Shown: positions 33,215 to 45,449, counted from the stretch's first letter. The stretch is 64,000 nucleotides of DNA from Owenia fusiformis (GCA_903813345.2 CAIIXF020000004.1:14639196-14703195); one strand, 5' to 3'. Numbers and translations are program-made. The notes: a model not told the origin generated them from the letters alone.

Positions 33215-34575
33215 AGGCGACTCCTGGGGTCAAAATATAACACGTTTACGTTCAAGTTCACCCAAATGCAAATAACTTACCTTTCTATCATATCCAGTAA
33301 CAATTCCTATCAACAATTCCTGGGGGTCATAATATAACACGTTTACGTTCAAGTTCACCCAAATGCATTTAACTTACCTTTCTACTATATCCAGTAACAA
33401 TTCCTAACAACAATTCCCGGGGGTCAGAATATAACACATTTACGTTCAAGTTCACCAAAATGCATTTACTTACCTTTCTATTATATCCAGTAGCAATTCC
33501 TAACAACAATTCCTGGGGGTCATAATATAACACGTTTACGTTCAAGTTCACCCAAATGCAAATAACTTACCTTTCTATCATTCTGTTTTAGTTGTCTTTA
33601 TTCAACAAATTCATATACAATAATACAAAAATATGCTGCCAAGCGCCAATTGCATTACTGGCTAGCATTTATTAATTTCATCTTTAGTAAAATATCATAA
33701 AATAAAATATAGATGTGTGTGCTTAATTGCATAATTTATCCTGGAGTTTGCCACATTCTACCCAAGACAGAAGCACTTTAAGTTTCTTGATGCATTATAA
33801 AATTGATGAATTTTTTCTTTAAAATACAATCTTTTTCTAATGACAGGTTGTTTTCAAACACTAATGCCTTAATTCTATCCTCTTGTCTCCGGGGTAACAG
33901 GTTCTCAAGGTTATGCTGCTCAAGGGACTCAATAAACTCATGTCGTCTTGTAGAAAGGCGCTGCCAGTTAAAGATGAAATGCTTTCTATCATATCCAGTA
34001 ACAATTCCTAACAACAATTCCTGGGGGTCATAATATAACACCTTTACGTTCAAGTTCACCCAAATGCAAATAACTTACCTTTCTACTATATCCAGTAACA
34101 ATTCCTAACAACAATTCCTGGCGGTCATAATATTACACATTAACGTTCGAGTTCACCCAAATGCAAATAACTTACCTTTCTACTGTATCCAGTAACAATT
34201 CCTAACAACAATTCCCGGGGGTCAGAATATAACACATTTACGTTCAAGTTCACCAAAATGCAAATAACTTACATTTCTATTATATCCAGTAACAATTCCT
34301 AACAACAATTCCTGGGGGTCATAATATAACACGTTTACGTTCAAGTTCACCCAAATGCAAATAACTTACCTTTCTACTATATCCAGTAACAATTCCTAAC
34401 AACAATTCCTGGCGGTCATAATATTACACATTAACGTTCGAGTTCACCCAAATGCAAATAACTTACCTTTCTACTATATCCAGTAAGAATTCCTAACAAC
34501 AATTCCCGGGGGTCAGAATATTACACATTTACGTTCAAGTTCACCCAAATGCGTATAACTTAACCTTTCTTTTAT
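33215..34575 (+). repeat. 97-bp tandem array, ten units, with higher-order trimers
   Basis: The landmark CAC before the ACGTTCAAGTTCACC block lies at 33241, 33338, 33435, 33531, then 34039, 34136, 34233, 34330, 34427 and 34524, a period of 96-97 bp. Variants A (GGGGGTCATAATATAACAC), B (GGCGGTCATAATATTACAC) and C (GGGGGTCAGAAT) follow ABCABC over the last six units, so trimers of 291 bp were duplicated. A 401-bp retroposon interrupts the array after unit 4. Open frames in it are by-products. Confidence 0.92.
33581..33981 (-). mobile_element. Retroposon fragment inserted in the 97-bp array
   Basis: It is bounded by an exact 10-bp target duplication, CTTTCTATCA (33571-33580, 33982-33991); removing 411 bp restores the array in register. 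The minus strand carries the end of a reading frame, FNWQRLSTRRHEFIESLEQ, then LLPRRQEDRIKALVFENNLS, stopping near 33778, then a ~200-bp AT-rich 3' part with AATAAAG. This looks like a 5'-truncated non-LTR element; the family is not resolved. Confidence 0.7.
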
Positions 34576-35480
34576 ATCAAATAAACCTATGCAATATCGA
34601 TAAGTATGCTGCAGAAATTACACATAATATTGCTCCATATTGCAATTTTACGAATTGATATCCGGTTATTTTGAGATTAAAGTAATTTTCTGTTTAATGC
34701 TCTTAACAATTAAATAGTATTGCTTTATCTCATTTGTGTGGTGTCTGAAAATCTGATCTAGTCGATTACTTATACTTACATGTTGCTAATTCATCTGACA
34801 TATGCACTGTTTCTCGGTTCGATTCGGTGTAATGCTCACATTCGTTAAATATGTTAAACTGTTTTAGAAAATACGACGCATACCCCAATAACGATGCAGC
34901 ATAAATGATAACTATTCTGTTTTGAAATTTTTATTGCTTAAAAAGATGTAGTGATCATGATACACGGTGTATACCCCGAGCAAAATCTGTTTTTATTGCA
35001 GAGTGATATGCTTTTCAATACGTGACGTTTCGCAAAGTGTAGACATCACGTGACCATTGTTAATGAATGCTACATGAACAGGTTAGCTAGGTTTAATTCC
35101 ACAGACAAATGCTCTAATTAATACAATGGGGAAATATTGAAATTCCTCTACCTTACCCAATATACCACGATATGGCTCCGTATGTCCCTTTTAAAACTGA
35201 AAATGTTTTTCTATCCGAATTTTGAACGATTCTCAATAGATTGAAACGCTTTCCGCTTTTCACTGGTGCTTGCACTGATAAATCTTGATTTCAATCAACT
35301 ATCAACTCAGTTTTAAATTTATATTTTTGTCCTTTTCACTAACATCTTCTCTGTGGAGGAATCCCTTGCATGTTTTGCTTGTTGAAACGCTTTCCGCTTA
35401 TTTGCTAAAAAAAATTCCTTGAGTATCACTCGTTTTCGCTATCTTAGAAAATGGTGCTCAGTTGTGCAAATGATAATGCG
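34576..35480. other. No gene or repeat recognised
   Basis: AT-rich sequence. The word GAAACGCTTTCCGCTT occurs twice (about 35243 and 35384), the only structure noticed. Confidence 0.4.
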
Positions 35481-35489
35481 CGCGAAATG

Positions 35490-36870
35490 AGTTATCAGGG
35501 CCGTCAGATGGGGGGGGTGCGATGGGTGCGACCGCATCCCCCCTTGACACCCCCCCCCCAAAAAAAAATTGAAAAAATATGTTGACAAATATTTTTTTTG
35601 TAATTTTTTTTCATTGTCTCATACACTTTAGAGTGCCCAGAAAGCACCAAATAGCATCTTGAAATTGTAAAATTTTATAGAGGGAGTGGGCCACCCCTCA
35701 CATCCCCTCAATACAATGGAAAAGTTCTGAATTTATTTTATGTATTGTCACAGTCACTTTAAAAGTGCCCAAGTGCCCAGACATCATCACATAGCTCCTT
35801 GATATAGTCATTGTTTCTGGGGCACTAACAGTTGCTCCCCTTCAGGATCCCCACCCCACCTCCCCCTTTGGCATCCCCCCCCCTTGACTCCCCTCCAAAA
35901 AATTCAAAAAATTGTGATTTTCTCAATCTTTTAATTGACTTAGAAGTGCCCAGACAGCACCAAATAGCGTTTTAAGATTGTAAAATTTTCTAGGGGGAGT
36001 GGGCCACTCCTCACACCCAAAACAAAACAATTGAAAAGTTCTGAAATTATGTATCGTCTCAGACACATGTAAAGTGCCCAGACATCATCAAATAGCTCCT
36101 AGATATAGTCAATGATTCTGGGAGACTAACACTTACTCGCCCTCTTGCATCCCCCTCTGGCACCCCCTCCCCCTTTGGCAACCCTTTCCCCTTTGACATC
36201 CCACAAAATATTGTGATTTTTTCAAATTTTTTATTGAGTCATACACTTAGAAAGTGCCCAGAAAGCACCAAATCGCATCTTAAAATTGTAAAATTTTTCT
36301 AGTACTGCACCCTCTCGTTCTCTTTGACACCCCCAAAAAGGATTTGAAAAAAATCACATTTTTTATTGACTCATTCACTTTAAAAGTGCTCAGAAAGCAT
36401 GCAAATAGCATCTCAAAAGTGTAGAATTTTCTAGGGGAGTGGGTCACTCCTACATACAAGTTTGGAAGTTGCATTTGTTAATTTTAAATACTTTGAAAGT
36501 GCCTAGAAGTCACCAGTGGCACTCCGCCCCACAAACTAAAGCATTAATTTACTCAAACACATTATAAGTGCTCAGAATCAACCAGACAGCATCTTGAATT
36601 AGTAAAACATTCCTTGCTGCCCCCTCGCTCCCCTTAGAAGAAAATGATTGAAAAAAATCTGAATTTCTTATAAATTGATTCTATTTCAATTAAAACACCT
36701 TGAAAAGGTCCAGAAATCACTGAATGTGATCTTGAACTGGTAAAAGTTCTCGGGAATACAATATTTACAATACGAAAACAATAAAATACTTCAAAATAGG
36801 CTGAGGGGCCCCGATATAGGGAGTAACCGACCCCCCCCCCCCCCCTTGACTTACGCAATTTGATTTACTT
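35490..36870 (+). repeat. Diverged ~310-bp tandem array with two-part units, bounded by G/C tracts
   Basis: The words AAGTGCCCAGAAAGCACCAA (35630, 36251) and AAGTGCCCAGACAGCACC (35942) recur every ~310 bp. Related AGTGCCCAGACATCATC words (about 35768, 36069) lie halfway, so the unit is a dimer of ~150-bp parts. Decayed versions continue to about 36710. The array starts after a CAGGGCCGTCAGATGGGG word and ends at a run of about 17 Cs (36830-36846). Confidence 0.7.
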
Positions 36871-37005
36871 TTATTTTCTCTTTAGTTAAAACCGCACCCT
36901 CTTGGAAAAAGGAGGGTTATACTTGGATATACTTTATGTTCTTATCAAGTGAATTTTATTTTTGACACACAACACTCTTGTCACTGCTCGAAATGATGAT
37001 AACAC

Positions 37006-37360
37006 TTGGTAGCTAGCCGGATATTGGATCTACAAATTCTAAAAGAGGATTGCACAGAAGTATTATGCTTATGGAGGGTGTTTCCTCATCAACTTCCTGA
37101 TATGCTCGGATTGTGCTGCAATTGCATATTGTGTCCTAACAAATATCACACTGGTTATCCGGTGGTTGTATTCTGTTATTCTAGATTCTTTGAACGGCAT
37201 CTGGAACTGAACCCCAGACAGCTCATCCCCTCATCCCCAGTGATTGTGTTTATCTGGGTTATGCTTGGAATATGATGGTTGTACAGAATTGCGTAGTGTG
37301 TACCACATCAACACATCCAGCCTATGCTATATATATCCAAATATTACGTGGGATCAGTCT
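37006..37360. other. No gene supported
   Basis: Two overlapping open frames of ~90 codons occur, but they show no domain, signal peptide or splice context. Confidence 0.35.
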
Positions 37361-37365
37361 CCAGA

Positions 37366-37575
37366 GTCCAAGATGGTAGAGCCTTCAGATCATTTGATTG
37401 CTATAGCATTCAGAGCCCAGGATGAATACAGCCTCCATGAGTCTAAAATGTACATCTTCCGACCCTTAGATGGTACAGCCTCTCGATATAACATGGGATC
37501 AGTTTCCAGAGTCTAAGATGGTACAGCCTTCCTTCAGAGCCTACGATGGTTCAGCCTCCAAAGGTGAAAATGGTA
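37366..37575 (+). repeat. AGATGGTACAGCCTC minisatellite, block 1
   Basis: Loose repeats of AGAGTCTAAGATGGTACAGC with spacing of 25-45 bp. The same motif fills much of 39880-40920. Confidence 0.65.
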
Positions 37576-37636
37576 GAGTCTACGATTAATATTTACAATT
37601 AGAGTCTTATATGGCCGGTGTTCAATGGGTACATAT

Positions 37637-39742
37637 TGTCGCGCCGGGACGTTTCCAAGGAGTACCCTGTATGCAAACTTCAGGAAAGGCCAGGGACGAT
37701 ATAAGGGATCTTGGAGGTGTTATACACGGGTGCCGACCTGATTTGGTGGTACGGCAGTTACCTTTCAAAGATGGCAAGATAACAATGGTATACAGGGATT
37801 TTATAATCTATTCCAATGTAAAATAATAGTACAAATAAATTCAGTGTCTATATATAGCTTCAATGTCTCTGTAATTGTTCACTTCAGCTTCTTCCAGTCT
37901 TCTCTCTCTTCTAATAACACCTTGAATAATTGTAAGAGGATGAGGATCTGCTCCTATGAACTATCTTCACCCTCTAGGAGGTCCTTCTGCTCCAACTGGT
38001 AAAATGGCCTGAGGAGGATCTGCTCCTCTGAAGCTTTCTTCACACTAAACTGGAATCTAACCTCGGGGAGTTCCTTCTGCTCTAGGTATCGTCTCGTCTA
38101 TATCACTGTTTCATGTGATATCTATGGAGGAGGAACAACTCAGGAATGTCAATCAAAACTGAGATTAGACCCAAGCTATAAATGCTCCAAATAATCTTCA
38201 CTGCGCTGTCCCTCAGAGTCGTCTCACCTCGGAGGAATCAGGGCTCCAGGAGTTTTGGTTCCGGAAGTGTAACCTCGTCTCTGGGAGTTCACTTATCTCT
38301 ATTAAACTGTCTCGTGGAAGGGGTCCAGGCTCCGGGAGTATCTTCTGCTCGGGGAGTCGCCACTTCACAGGAGAAACCTCTTCTTTTGTACGAGACCCTA
38401 GCTATTGGAGTGCCTTCCACTCCAGGAGTTGTCTCGTCTCAGGGGAAACCTCTGCTCCTGAACGCAACCCTGGCTATTGGGAGTACCTTCCGCACCGGGA
38501 GTCTTCTCGTCTCTATAGTAACTTCTGCTCAGCCTCTCTCACACTGTCTCTTGGAAAGCGTCCAGACTCCGGAAGTATCATCTACTCAGGGAGTCGCCAC
38601 TTCACAGGAGAAACCTCTTCACCCTCTATAGAGAAATAACACCTCTGGAATGTCCATCAGATGGTGAGATTTAATCATTAGACCAGAGCTGCTACTTCTC
38701 GATCGTGGAGTACCTTAGTTCCGGTGGAGTAACCTTGGCTCCAATGAGAGTAAACCTTGCAACACAGAAATACTTTGGTTCCGGTAGTGTAACCTCAGTA
38801 TCTAACTTCTGGAGGAGTCAAATCACCTCGGAGGATACGTCAAGTTCAGCAACTTGTATCAATTTCGGATCATCAATAACTCAGAGGAGGAGAAGGAGCA
38901 ACTCACGAATATCGATCATTAAACTGAGATTAGACGGAGCTGTATCCTCAACCCTCAGAGCAGATTCCACTCTAGAATAGATGGAGGAGTAAGCACTCTG
39001 AGCTAACAATCCTCGGAGCAGATATGGCTCTCGAATATCAATCACAGCTGAGATTAGACAAGAGCTATAACTACTTGGAGCTAGCTATCCTCGGGCAGAT
39101 GGAGCTCTTAACTAGATGGAGGAGCAATCACTCGGAGCAGTGAGTCCTCGGAGCAGATATGGCTCTCGAATATCAATCAAACTGAGATTAGACAAGAGCC
39201 TTAATTACTCGGAGGAGGAATTACTTCTTAAAATGACGTCACTTCCGTCAAAACAAAGATGGCCGACCGCTAGGAATTCTGGGCAGAAGAAATCAAAATG
39301 GCGGACAGCAATATGGCGTCCAACTCAATAATCAAATTGCCAACTCACCCAAAACTGGCTGTTATCTTCTTGTATCTCGCACAGTCACAAAGGACGCAAA
39401 AACTGCAGCAAATAATGTCAGCAAATAATCCAAATATCATGCAATCTAGTTCGCAATTCACATCGAACACGCTACCACATAAAATGATACAAATTAACGA
39501 GGTCCTTCCTCTGCAAAGTCTTGGTTTACTCTGATTCACGTGGTTACTCACAACAATAAAATCCAGACACCTCAAGTTGCATCATGGGAAAACTACAACT
39601 TATGTTGGAGGGAAATTCAAATAAAAGAATCTGATTGGCTGATCACTGGTTGCTGGGTGCCTAATTATTCTAATTTATTCCACTACAGTCTGCTGATCAA
39701 GTAAACATCCAAGTGCCTACGTGAGATTCTGCATGTACACAC
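37637..39742 (+). repeat. ~2.1-kb repeat, copy A (direct pair with 42049-43857)
   Basis: Both copies begin TGTCGCG, then share AAGGGAT...GGAGGTGTT, TTTTATAATCTATTC-like and TCTATATATA words. A long variable part follows, made of CTCTGCTC / TTGGAAGGGGTCCAGGCTCC / GAGATTAGACA repeats. The end is well conserved, running through AGATGGCCGACCG to CTGCATGTACACA. Direct orientation and a TG start allow the reading that these are the long terminal repeats of a non-coding LTR-type element. Against this, minisatellite precedes copy A as well as lying between the copies, so a duplicated composite repeat is as likely. No coding remains were seen. Confidence 0.5.
39232..39310 (+). promoter_or_regulatory. 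Promoter-like motif cluster in repeat copy A
   Basis: TGACGTCACTTCCG combines a CRE (TGACGTCA) with an ETS/GABP word (CTTCCG). It is followed within 70 bp by AAGATGGCCGACCG, AAAATGGCGGACAG and AATATGGCG, all of YY1 type. An inverted CCAAT (GATTGGCTGATCA) lies at about 39634. Such combinations typify TATA-less housekeeping promoters; activity here is inference. Confidence 0.5.
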
Positions 39743-39879
39743 TTTACTAAACAATTCGTTAATTACAGTGGACAGAACATGAAATAAAGATGAAATAACA
39801 CAAAATCCTGTAAAATAAACGTTTCACAGGCCCTAATACTACTCAGGGGGAATTAAAAATTCCCACAATATACTTCTAT

Positions 39880-40920
39880 GATGGCTACAACCTTCAATTC
39901 CAAAAGTCTAAGATTACCCAGCCTCTAAAATTGATACAGCCTACAGAGTCTTATATGGTACAACCTCCTGAGTAAAATATGAATTCAGCCTCTAGAGACT
40001 AATATGGTATAGCTTCAGAGTATAATTTGGATTCAGCCTCTAGAGCCAAAGATAATACAAAGATAGTACAGCCACAATAGTCTATGATTTCTAAGAAAGT
40101 CAGGAGTCAAAGATAGGTACAGCCTCCAAGAATCTACGATAGTACAGCCTATAAGAGTCTGAGTTGGTATAGCCGCCATAGTCTACAATGGATATAGCCT
40201 CCAGAGTTAACATTGGGTATAGCCTCCAGAGTCAAATATGGTATAGCCTCCACAGCCTTTGATGAGTTCTGGGAACAGCCTTCAAAAGAAGATGGTACAC
40301 CTTCCAGATGCAGGGTTTACAATGGGTACAGCCTCCAACAGTCTACAATGGGTATAGCCTCCACAGCATGTGATGAGTTCTGGGAACAGCCTTCGAGAGA
40401 AGATTGTACACGTTCCAGATGCAGGGTCGGGTCTATGATGGGTACAGCCTCGAAGAGTCTAAGATGGTACGGCCTTTAGAGTTTTTGGGAGTTAAGCCTC
40501 TAGTGTTTAATGGGAACATCCTCCAGAGTCTACAATGGGTACAACATCCATAATCTAAGATTGATACAGCCTACCTAGTCTAAGTTGATACATCTTCTAG
40601 TCTAAGATGTCAAGAATCACCATTTTGTCAAATATAACACAAATCTGTGATTAGTAAATGGGTCAGGAAATGCTGAGTCTATGATGGGTGTAGTCTCTAA
40701 GGGCCTAAGATGGTACAGCCTTTAGAGTTTTTGGGAGTTAAGCCTCTAGTGTTTAATGGGAAATTCCTCCAGAGTCTACAATGGGTACAACATCCATAAT
40801 CTAAGATTGATACAGCCTACCTAGTCTAAGTTGATACATCTTCTAGTCTAAGATGTCAAGAATCACCATTTTGTCAAATATAACACAAATCTGTGATTAG
40901 TAAATGGGTCAGGAAATGCT
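39880..40920 (+). repeat. AGATGGTACAGCCTC minisatellite, block 2, with a 246-bp recent duplication
   Basis: Irregular repeats of the kind GGTACAGCCTCCAGAGTCTA. At the end, 40459-40674 and 40705-40920 are 216-bp copies offset by 246 bp, differing at only a handful of bases. Confidence 0.75.
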
Positions 40921-42048
40921 TAGACAGATGGGCGGACAGACGGCAAAAAGAGCAGTATTTCAACAAACAGCATTATCAGTTGTGTTACCATACCAAACCC
41001 ATATCAATATTATCCAAACTTGTATTTGTTAAAAAAGATCATACACTAAAACAGTTCTTATGGATGAATGTAAACAATTTGTTAAGGAATAAGGATTGCC
41101 TGAAATGACCTCTACCCACGATTTACATACATTATGTTGTGTTACTATGGCAACAAATTGACAAAAGATGTTTAGACTCACCATACCAGATAATAACATA
41201 TGTATTCATGACCCTTGTAAATATGATTCTGTCAACATTAAATTATTTGAAATTGTAATAAAAAGTGCCACGCCCATTTTGTGGTAAATTGAGCAGTAGT
41301 TATCATACATGAGTATGTCATCCTATTCATCTATTTATCATGGTATCTCCTTCAATATGTATTAAGCTCAACTTTGTGTTCATTTTGAAAAAATCAAAAA
41401 TGACAACCTACCATCTGTTTGTAGGGAAACAGTAGATTCATCCTTAATATTTACAATATTTTGCAATTAAATTATGTTGCCATGGTAACCAATTGATCAA
41501 TCAAGATCAAACTTTTCATGACAACTAACTATATATGGATGCATAATCCCTAAAATTTTGAATGTGATTGGAGGCACCCAACAGAAAATATAAATGCTTA
41601 TCATAGTACCCCCTCATAAAATAAGACCAGGGGTGCATATATTGATTTTTACATGTTTTCCGCTACTTAGATTTTTCTAGATTTTCAATATGTCTTTAAA
41701 CTCATCAATATTCATTTGTTGCACTAGGTTTGACTAACATAGAACGTTTTTTCTTGGCAAAAAATATTCACTATACAAACATGACAAAGGTTTCACTGCT
41801 TACCTTGTTGTTGTACTCATGACCAGCTAGCAACAATACTTTTAGGGCTTTTTAGCAAGTCAAGAAGTCTATTATCCTCCTTCCAATATCTTTAATTCGC
41901 CAATCATTTTTACAAACAATACCACATGCGAGAAGAATAACTTCGTGATACATTTAGTTCAATTCATCAACTAAAACTACAATGGGCAATTCACACATAG
42001 CTACTGTAGGCAAGGTGTGTCCGATTCCAGCCAATCCGAACAGAGTAT
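40921..42048. other. Repeat-derived spacer, no gene
   Basis: It starts with a GACAGATGGGCGGACAGACGG stretch, typical of dispersed repeats. AT-rich sequence with CCATGGTAACCAATTGATCA-like words follows. No frame with a domain was found. Confidence 0.4.
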
Positions 42049-43857
42049 TGTCGCGCGCCAGACTCCCGCCGAGTACCCGTACTCCCTCGGAGAAGGTCTG
42101 GTGGCGATGATAAGGGATTCGGAGGTGTTTATCACGGGCGCCGAGCTGGTTTGGTGCTTCAGCTGTCACTGAGCTAGGAGATGGAAAACACAATGTAAAA
42201 AACAATCAATTACGGGATTTTAACAATCTATTCAACACTATAATTACTATAACAATCAATTTCAAAATGTCCTCAAATGCCTTTATGGCCAGTAATACAA
42301 TAATGTCTCTATATATAAGCATGAGTCGAAAAACACTCTGGCTCTGAGTTCGTCTGTCTCTACTCTACTCTGCCATACTCTGCTCTCTGCTCTGCTTGTC
42401 TGCTCTGCTCTCTGATATACTCGACTCTGCCCTCTGCTATGCTCTGCTCTCTGCAATACTCTGCTTGTCTACTCTGCTCTGCTCTGCTTGAAAAGAGCTC
42501 TCCCTCTTGAGCTATCTCGTCTTTGGGAAGGAGCCCTGGCTCCGGAAGTAACCTCTGCTTCGGGAGTCGCCTTGTCACGGGAGTAACCACCCTTAAACTC
42601 TCCTCAAAAGAGTGCTTTCACTCTTTGAGCTACACTGTCTCTTGGAAGGGGTTCAGGCTCCGAGAGTAACCTCTGCTCTTGGAGTCACCACTTCTCAGGA
42701 TATACCTCTCTACAGCCTCTGCTCAATTCACTCTTGAGCTACACTGTCTCTTGGAAGGGGTCCAGGCTCCTGGAGTATCCTCTGCTCTCCAACGAGATCC
42801 ACACACTGGGAGTACCTCAGCCCCGGGAATCGCCTCGTCTCAGGAGTAACCTCTGCTCTTGAACGAGATCCACACACTGCTAGTACCTCAGCCCCGGGAA
42901 TCGCCTCGTCTCAGGAGTAACTTCTACTCAAAGAGTGCTCTCACTCAATGAGCTACACTGTCTCCAAAGAGTAACCTCTGCTCTCGGTGTCACCGCAGGA
43001 GCAACCTCACTACAACCTCTGTAGAGAATAACAACTCTAGAATGTCGATCAAAGGATGAGATTAGACAGAGCTGTTATCTCTCGCCTTGGAGCACCTCAG
43101 TTCCGGTAATGTAACTCTGGCTCCGATGAGAGTAAACCTTCCTCAACATACAACCCTGGGTGAGAGTCAGATCGCCTCGACAAAGTAGGAGCATTTATAG
43201 CTTGGAGGGGTAATGACTAGGAGCCACCAATACTCAGAGCAGAATGACTCACGAATATCGATCAAAGAAATGAGATTAGACAGAGCCAAATCTACTCAGA
43301 GAATCTGGAGCTCAAAACTTATCAAAATGACGTCACTTCCTTCAAAATCAAAGATGGCCGACCGCCGGGAATTGTGGGAACAAGAAAGCAAGATGGCGGA
43401 CAGCTAATTACCCATTTTATGCCAACCTCAATCAAGAAAATGGCTAACTCACCAAAAACACTGGCTGTGGTCTTGTATTTTCTTCAATAGTCGCACCAAA
43501 TACAATCTGCATCTAACGATTACTGCAACTAATCCAATATATCCAAAATAATGCTCCAATAAGTCCACAGATTAAATAAAACACACTTGCACATAAATAA
43601 ATCCAAACTGACGAGGTCTTGTATCTTCAAGATCTTAGTTTACTCTCTGATTCACGTGGTTAATTGCAAACAATAAAATACAGACACCTCAAGTTGCATC
43701 ATGGGAAAACTACAACTTAAGTTGGAGGGAAATTCAAATAAAAGAATCTGATTGGCTGATCACCGGTTGCTGGGTACTTAATTATTCTAATTTATTCCAC
43801 TACAGTCTGCTGATCAGTAAACATCCCAGTGCCTACGTGACATTCTGCATGTACACA
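42049..43857 (+). repeat. ~1.8-kb repeat, copy B (direct pair with 37637-39742)
   Basis: It matches copy A from TGTCGCGCG to CTGCATGTACACA. The variable middle is shorter in places and begins with a (CTCTGCTCTG)n minisatellite (42360-42490). Conserved parts include CCTCAAGTTGCATCATGGGA and AGAATCTGATTGGCTGATCA. If this is the 3' repeat of an LTR-type element, its sister is copy A and the whole is an old, non-coding fossil. Confidence 0.5.
43325..43408 (+). promoter_or_regulatory. Promoter-like motif cluster in repeat copy B
   Basis: Same order as in copy A: TGACGTCACTTCC (CRE plus ETS), AAGATGGCCGACCG and AAGATGGCGGACAG (YY1 type), with the inverted CCAAT GATTGGCTGATCA at about 43750. That the cluster is kept while neighbouring parts vary is the reason for listing it. 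Confidence 0.5.
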
Positions 43858-43899
43858 TTTGAGCAATTAAACTCTCTGAAAGAGTCGACTGACTCCACA

Positions 43900-44960
43900 T
43901 ATAAAAGTTAAAAATAAACAAAAATGAAACTCACAATTTTGTCACAGTATTTACATAATGAACAGGGTGTGAAATCAAACACATGCAAGGTCACTATTTA
44001 AACAGTTGTCATGGTGATGAATGGATTTTTCACCTTGGATTTGATGACTTGCCAACTTGACCCTTGTAAAAAAAATCATTGGAAATGTGTTCTTGTGGTG
44101 ATTTTCTTCCTTTTAGATGATTTTATAGAAAAATTGCAATGTGTGAAAAGAATTTAAGCCTAAGACTAAATGCATTGTAGCCGCTTCATTCCACTCAGGC
44201 GTTGTTTCCTAAACTTTGCATTCCTGCTGCGCAGCCATGTAAAGGTTTGGAAACAACACCTTCATGGTATGAAAAGTTCAGCAATCAATGCATTGAGTCT
44301 TGGGCTTAAATCCTTTATTAGTTTAAGTTTAATGATAGTTTATTTCTGTGTCACAGGTTAACTAAAATATTACAAGTAAAATACATGTGTTAAAAAACCA
44401 ACAGCCGACATCGACTTTTACGAGACACCATATAAATATACAAAGTTAATCAATAGAAAAATAAAGCATCGGTATGTCGAATAATATCACAGAGGATGTA
44501 AAGTAAGTTTGCAGAGTGTGAACAATTCACAGACAATATGACTAGAGTTAAATAACATACAATATAAACATGAGATTTCAAAATGCAATAAATGAGAATA
44601 CAGTAATTATGACTTTGGTTGATAATATTGCACATATTTCATTTCACAAACGTTCCAGGTTAAATAAACGTTTTGAGAACATTTTGTAAAGAGTAGCAGC
44701 AAGGCAGCTTTGAATGTTCTTTGCATGTAGTAATGTGATCATAATTAAGGTTGGATTGGCACTTGAAGTATTTAAGTATTTATTCATCGACTCATCTTGG
44801 ATGAAGGTATGACGTTTTCATACCTTTGTGATTGAAAATCAAACCGTGGAACGCAAGTGTACATCGACTAAGTAACATCGTTTATGTATGCCACCAACAA
44901 GGGGCTTTGGTAAAATGGGTGACTATTTATTCATGTATTGACCATCTGGTCTCCTTACAC
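43900..44960. other. No gene recognised
   Basis: AT-rich intergenic DNA upstream of the FABP gene. No domain, repeat or splice-bounded frame was seen. Confidence 0.4.
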
Positions 44961-44966
44961 TCCTTA

Positions 44967-45172
44967 CACTCCCCTCCAAAACTTTGGGAATCCTGACCTG
45001 ACATGTATTAGATATATAGCCAAACTCTGCTTATTTTTGAAATGTAATTATTGTATTGATTACCAGCTGTTGTGTTTATAAGATGATCGTGATTTCTTAA
45101 TCGCCTGATAACACAAATAGGTTTTTAAACACGTGGTCCTATAGTGTTTTTTCAAACTTTTGGAGGGGAGTG
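44967..45172. mobile_element. 206-bp MITE with TA duplication
   Basis: The ends CACTCCCCTCCAAAACTTTG and (reverse complement) CACTCCCCTCCAAAAGTTTG are inverted with one mismatch. TA lies at 44965-44966 and 45173-45174. This fits a Tc1/mariner-like MITE, about 370 bp before the FABP start codon. Confidence 0.75.
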
Positions 45173-45443
45173 TACGTATATAAACTTAACATTAATGTAA
45201 GTGGTTATGTTTATATAGGGAATCAATGGCGTGTCGTTTGAGCTCCTTTAATTACAAATTCTATGTGTGCTAACGTGTATGTTAACACTGAGAAAGGTCG
45301 GAAAGTAGGCTGGTAGTTGAATCAATAGAATCGTCAAGACATTGTTTTGTACAAACTACATCGGCATACAGTAACAGAGATCACTAGCTATTGATTGTGC
45401 CTGGGAGTCCTGTGCAAGTCAGTCTACATATTCAGCACATTCA

Positions 45444-45449
45444 TATATA
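45444..45449 (+). promoter_or_regulatory. TATA-like box of the FABP gene
   Basis: TATATA in TTCATATATAGAACTGAG lies 98 bp before the ATG. A start site near 45475 would give a ~70-nt leader. Confidence 0.4.

Noticed and set aside
33215-34575. CRISPR-like regular array
   Set aside because: The whole 97-bp unit repeats, with no unique spacers, in clearly animal DNA; it is a satellite.
38182-38631. 149-codon plus-strand frame
   Set aside because: It lies in the CTC/GGAGT-rich repetitive middle of copy A; composition and repetition explain it, and no family is seen.
37637-43902. Firm call of a complete LTR element with CATAT duplication (37632-37636, 43898-43902)
   Set aside because: The 5-bp match exists, but the sequence between the last shared base of copy B (43857) and 43897 is not found at the end of copy A, and no coding or primer-binding site was recognised. 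Kept only as a possibility.
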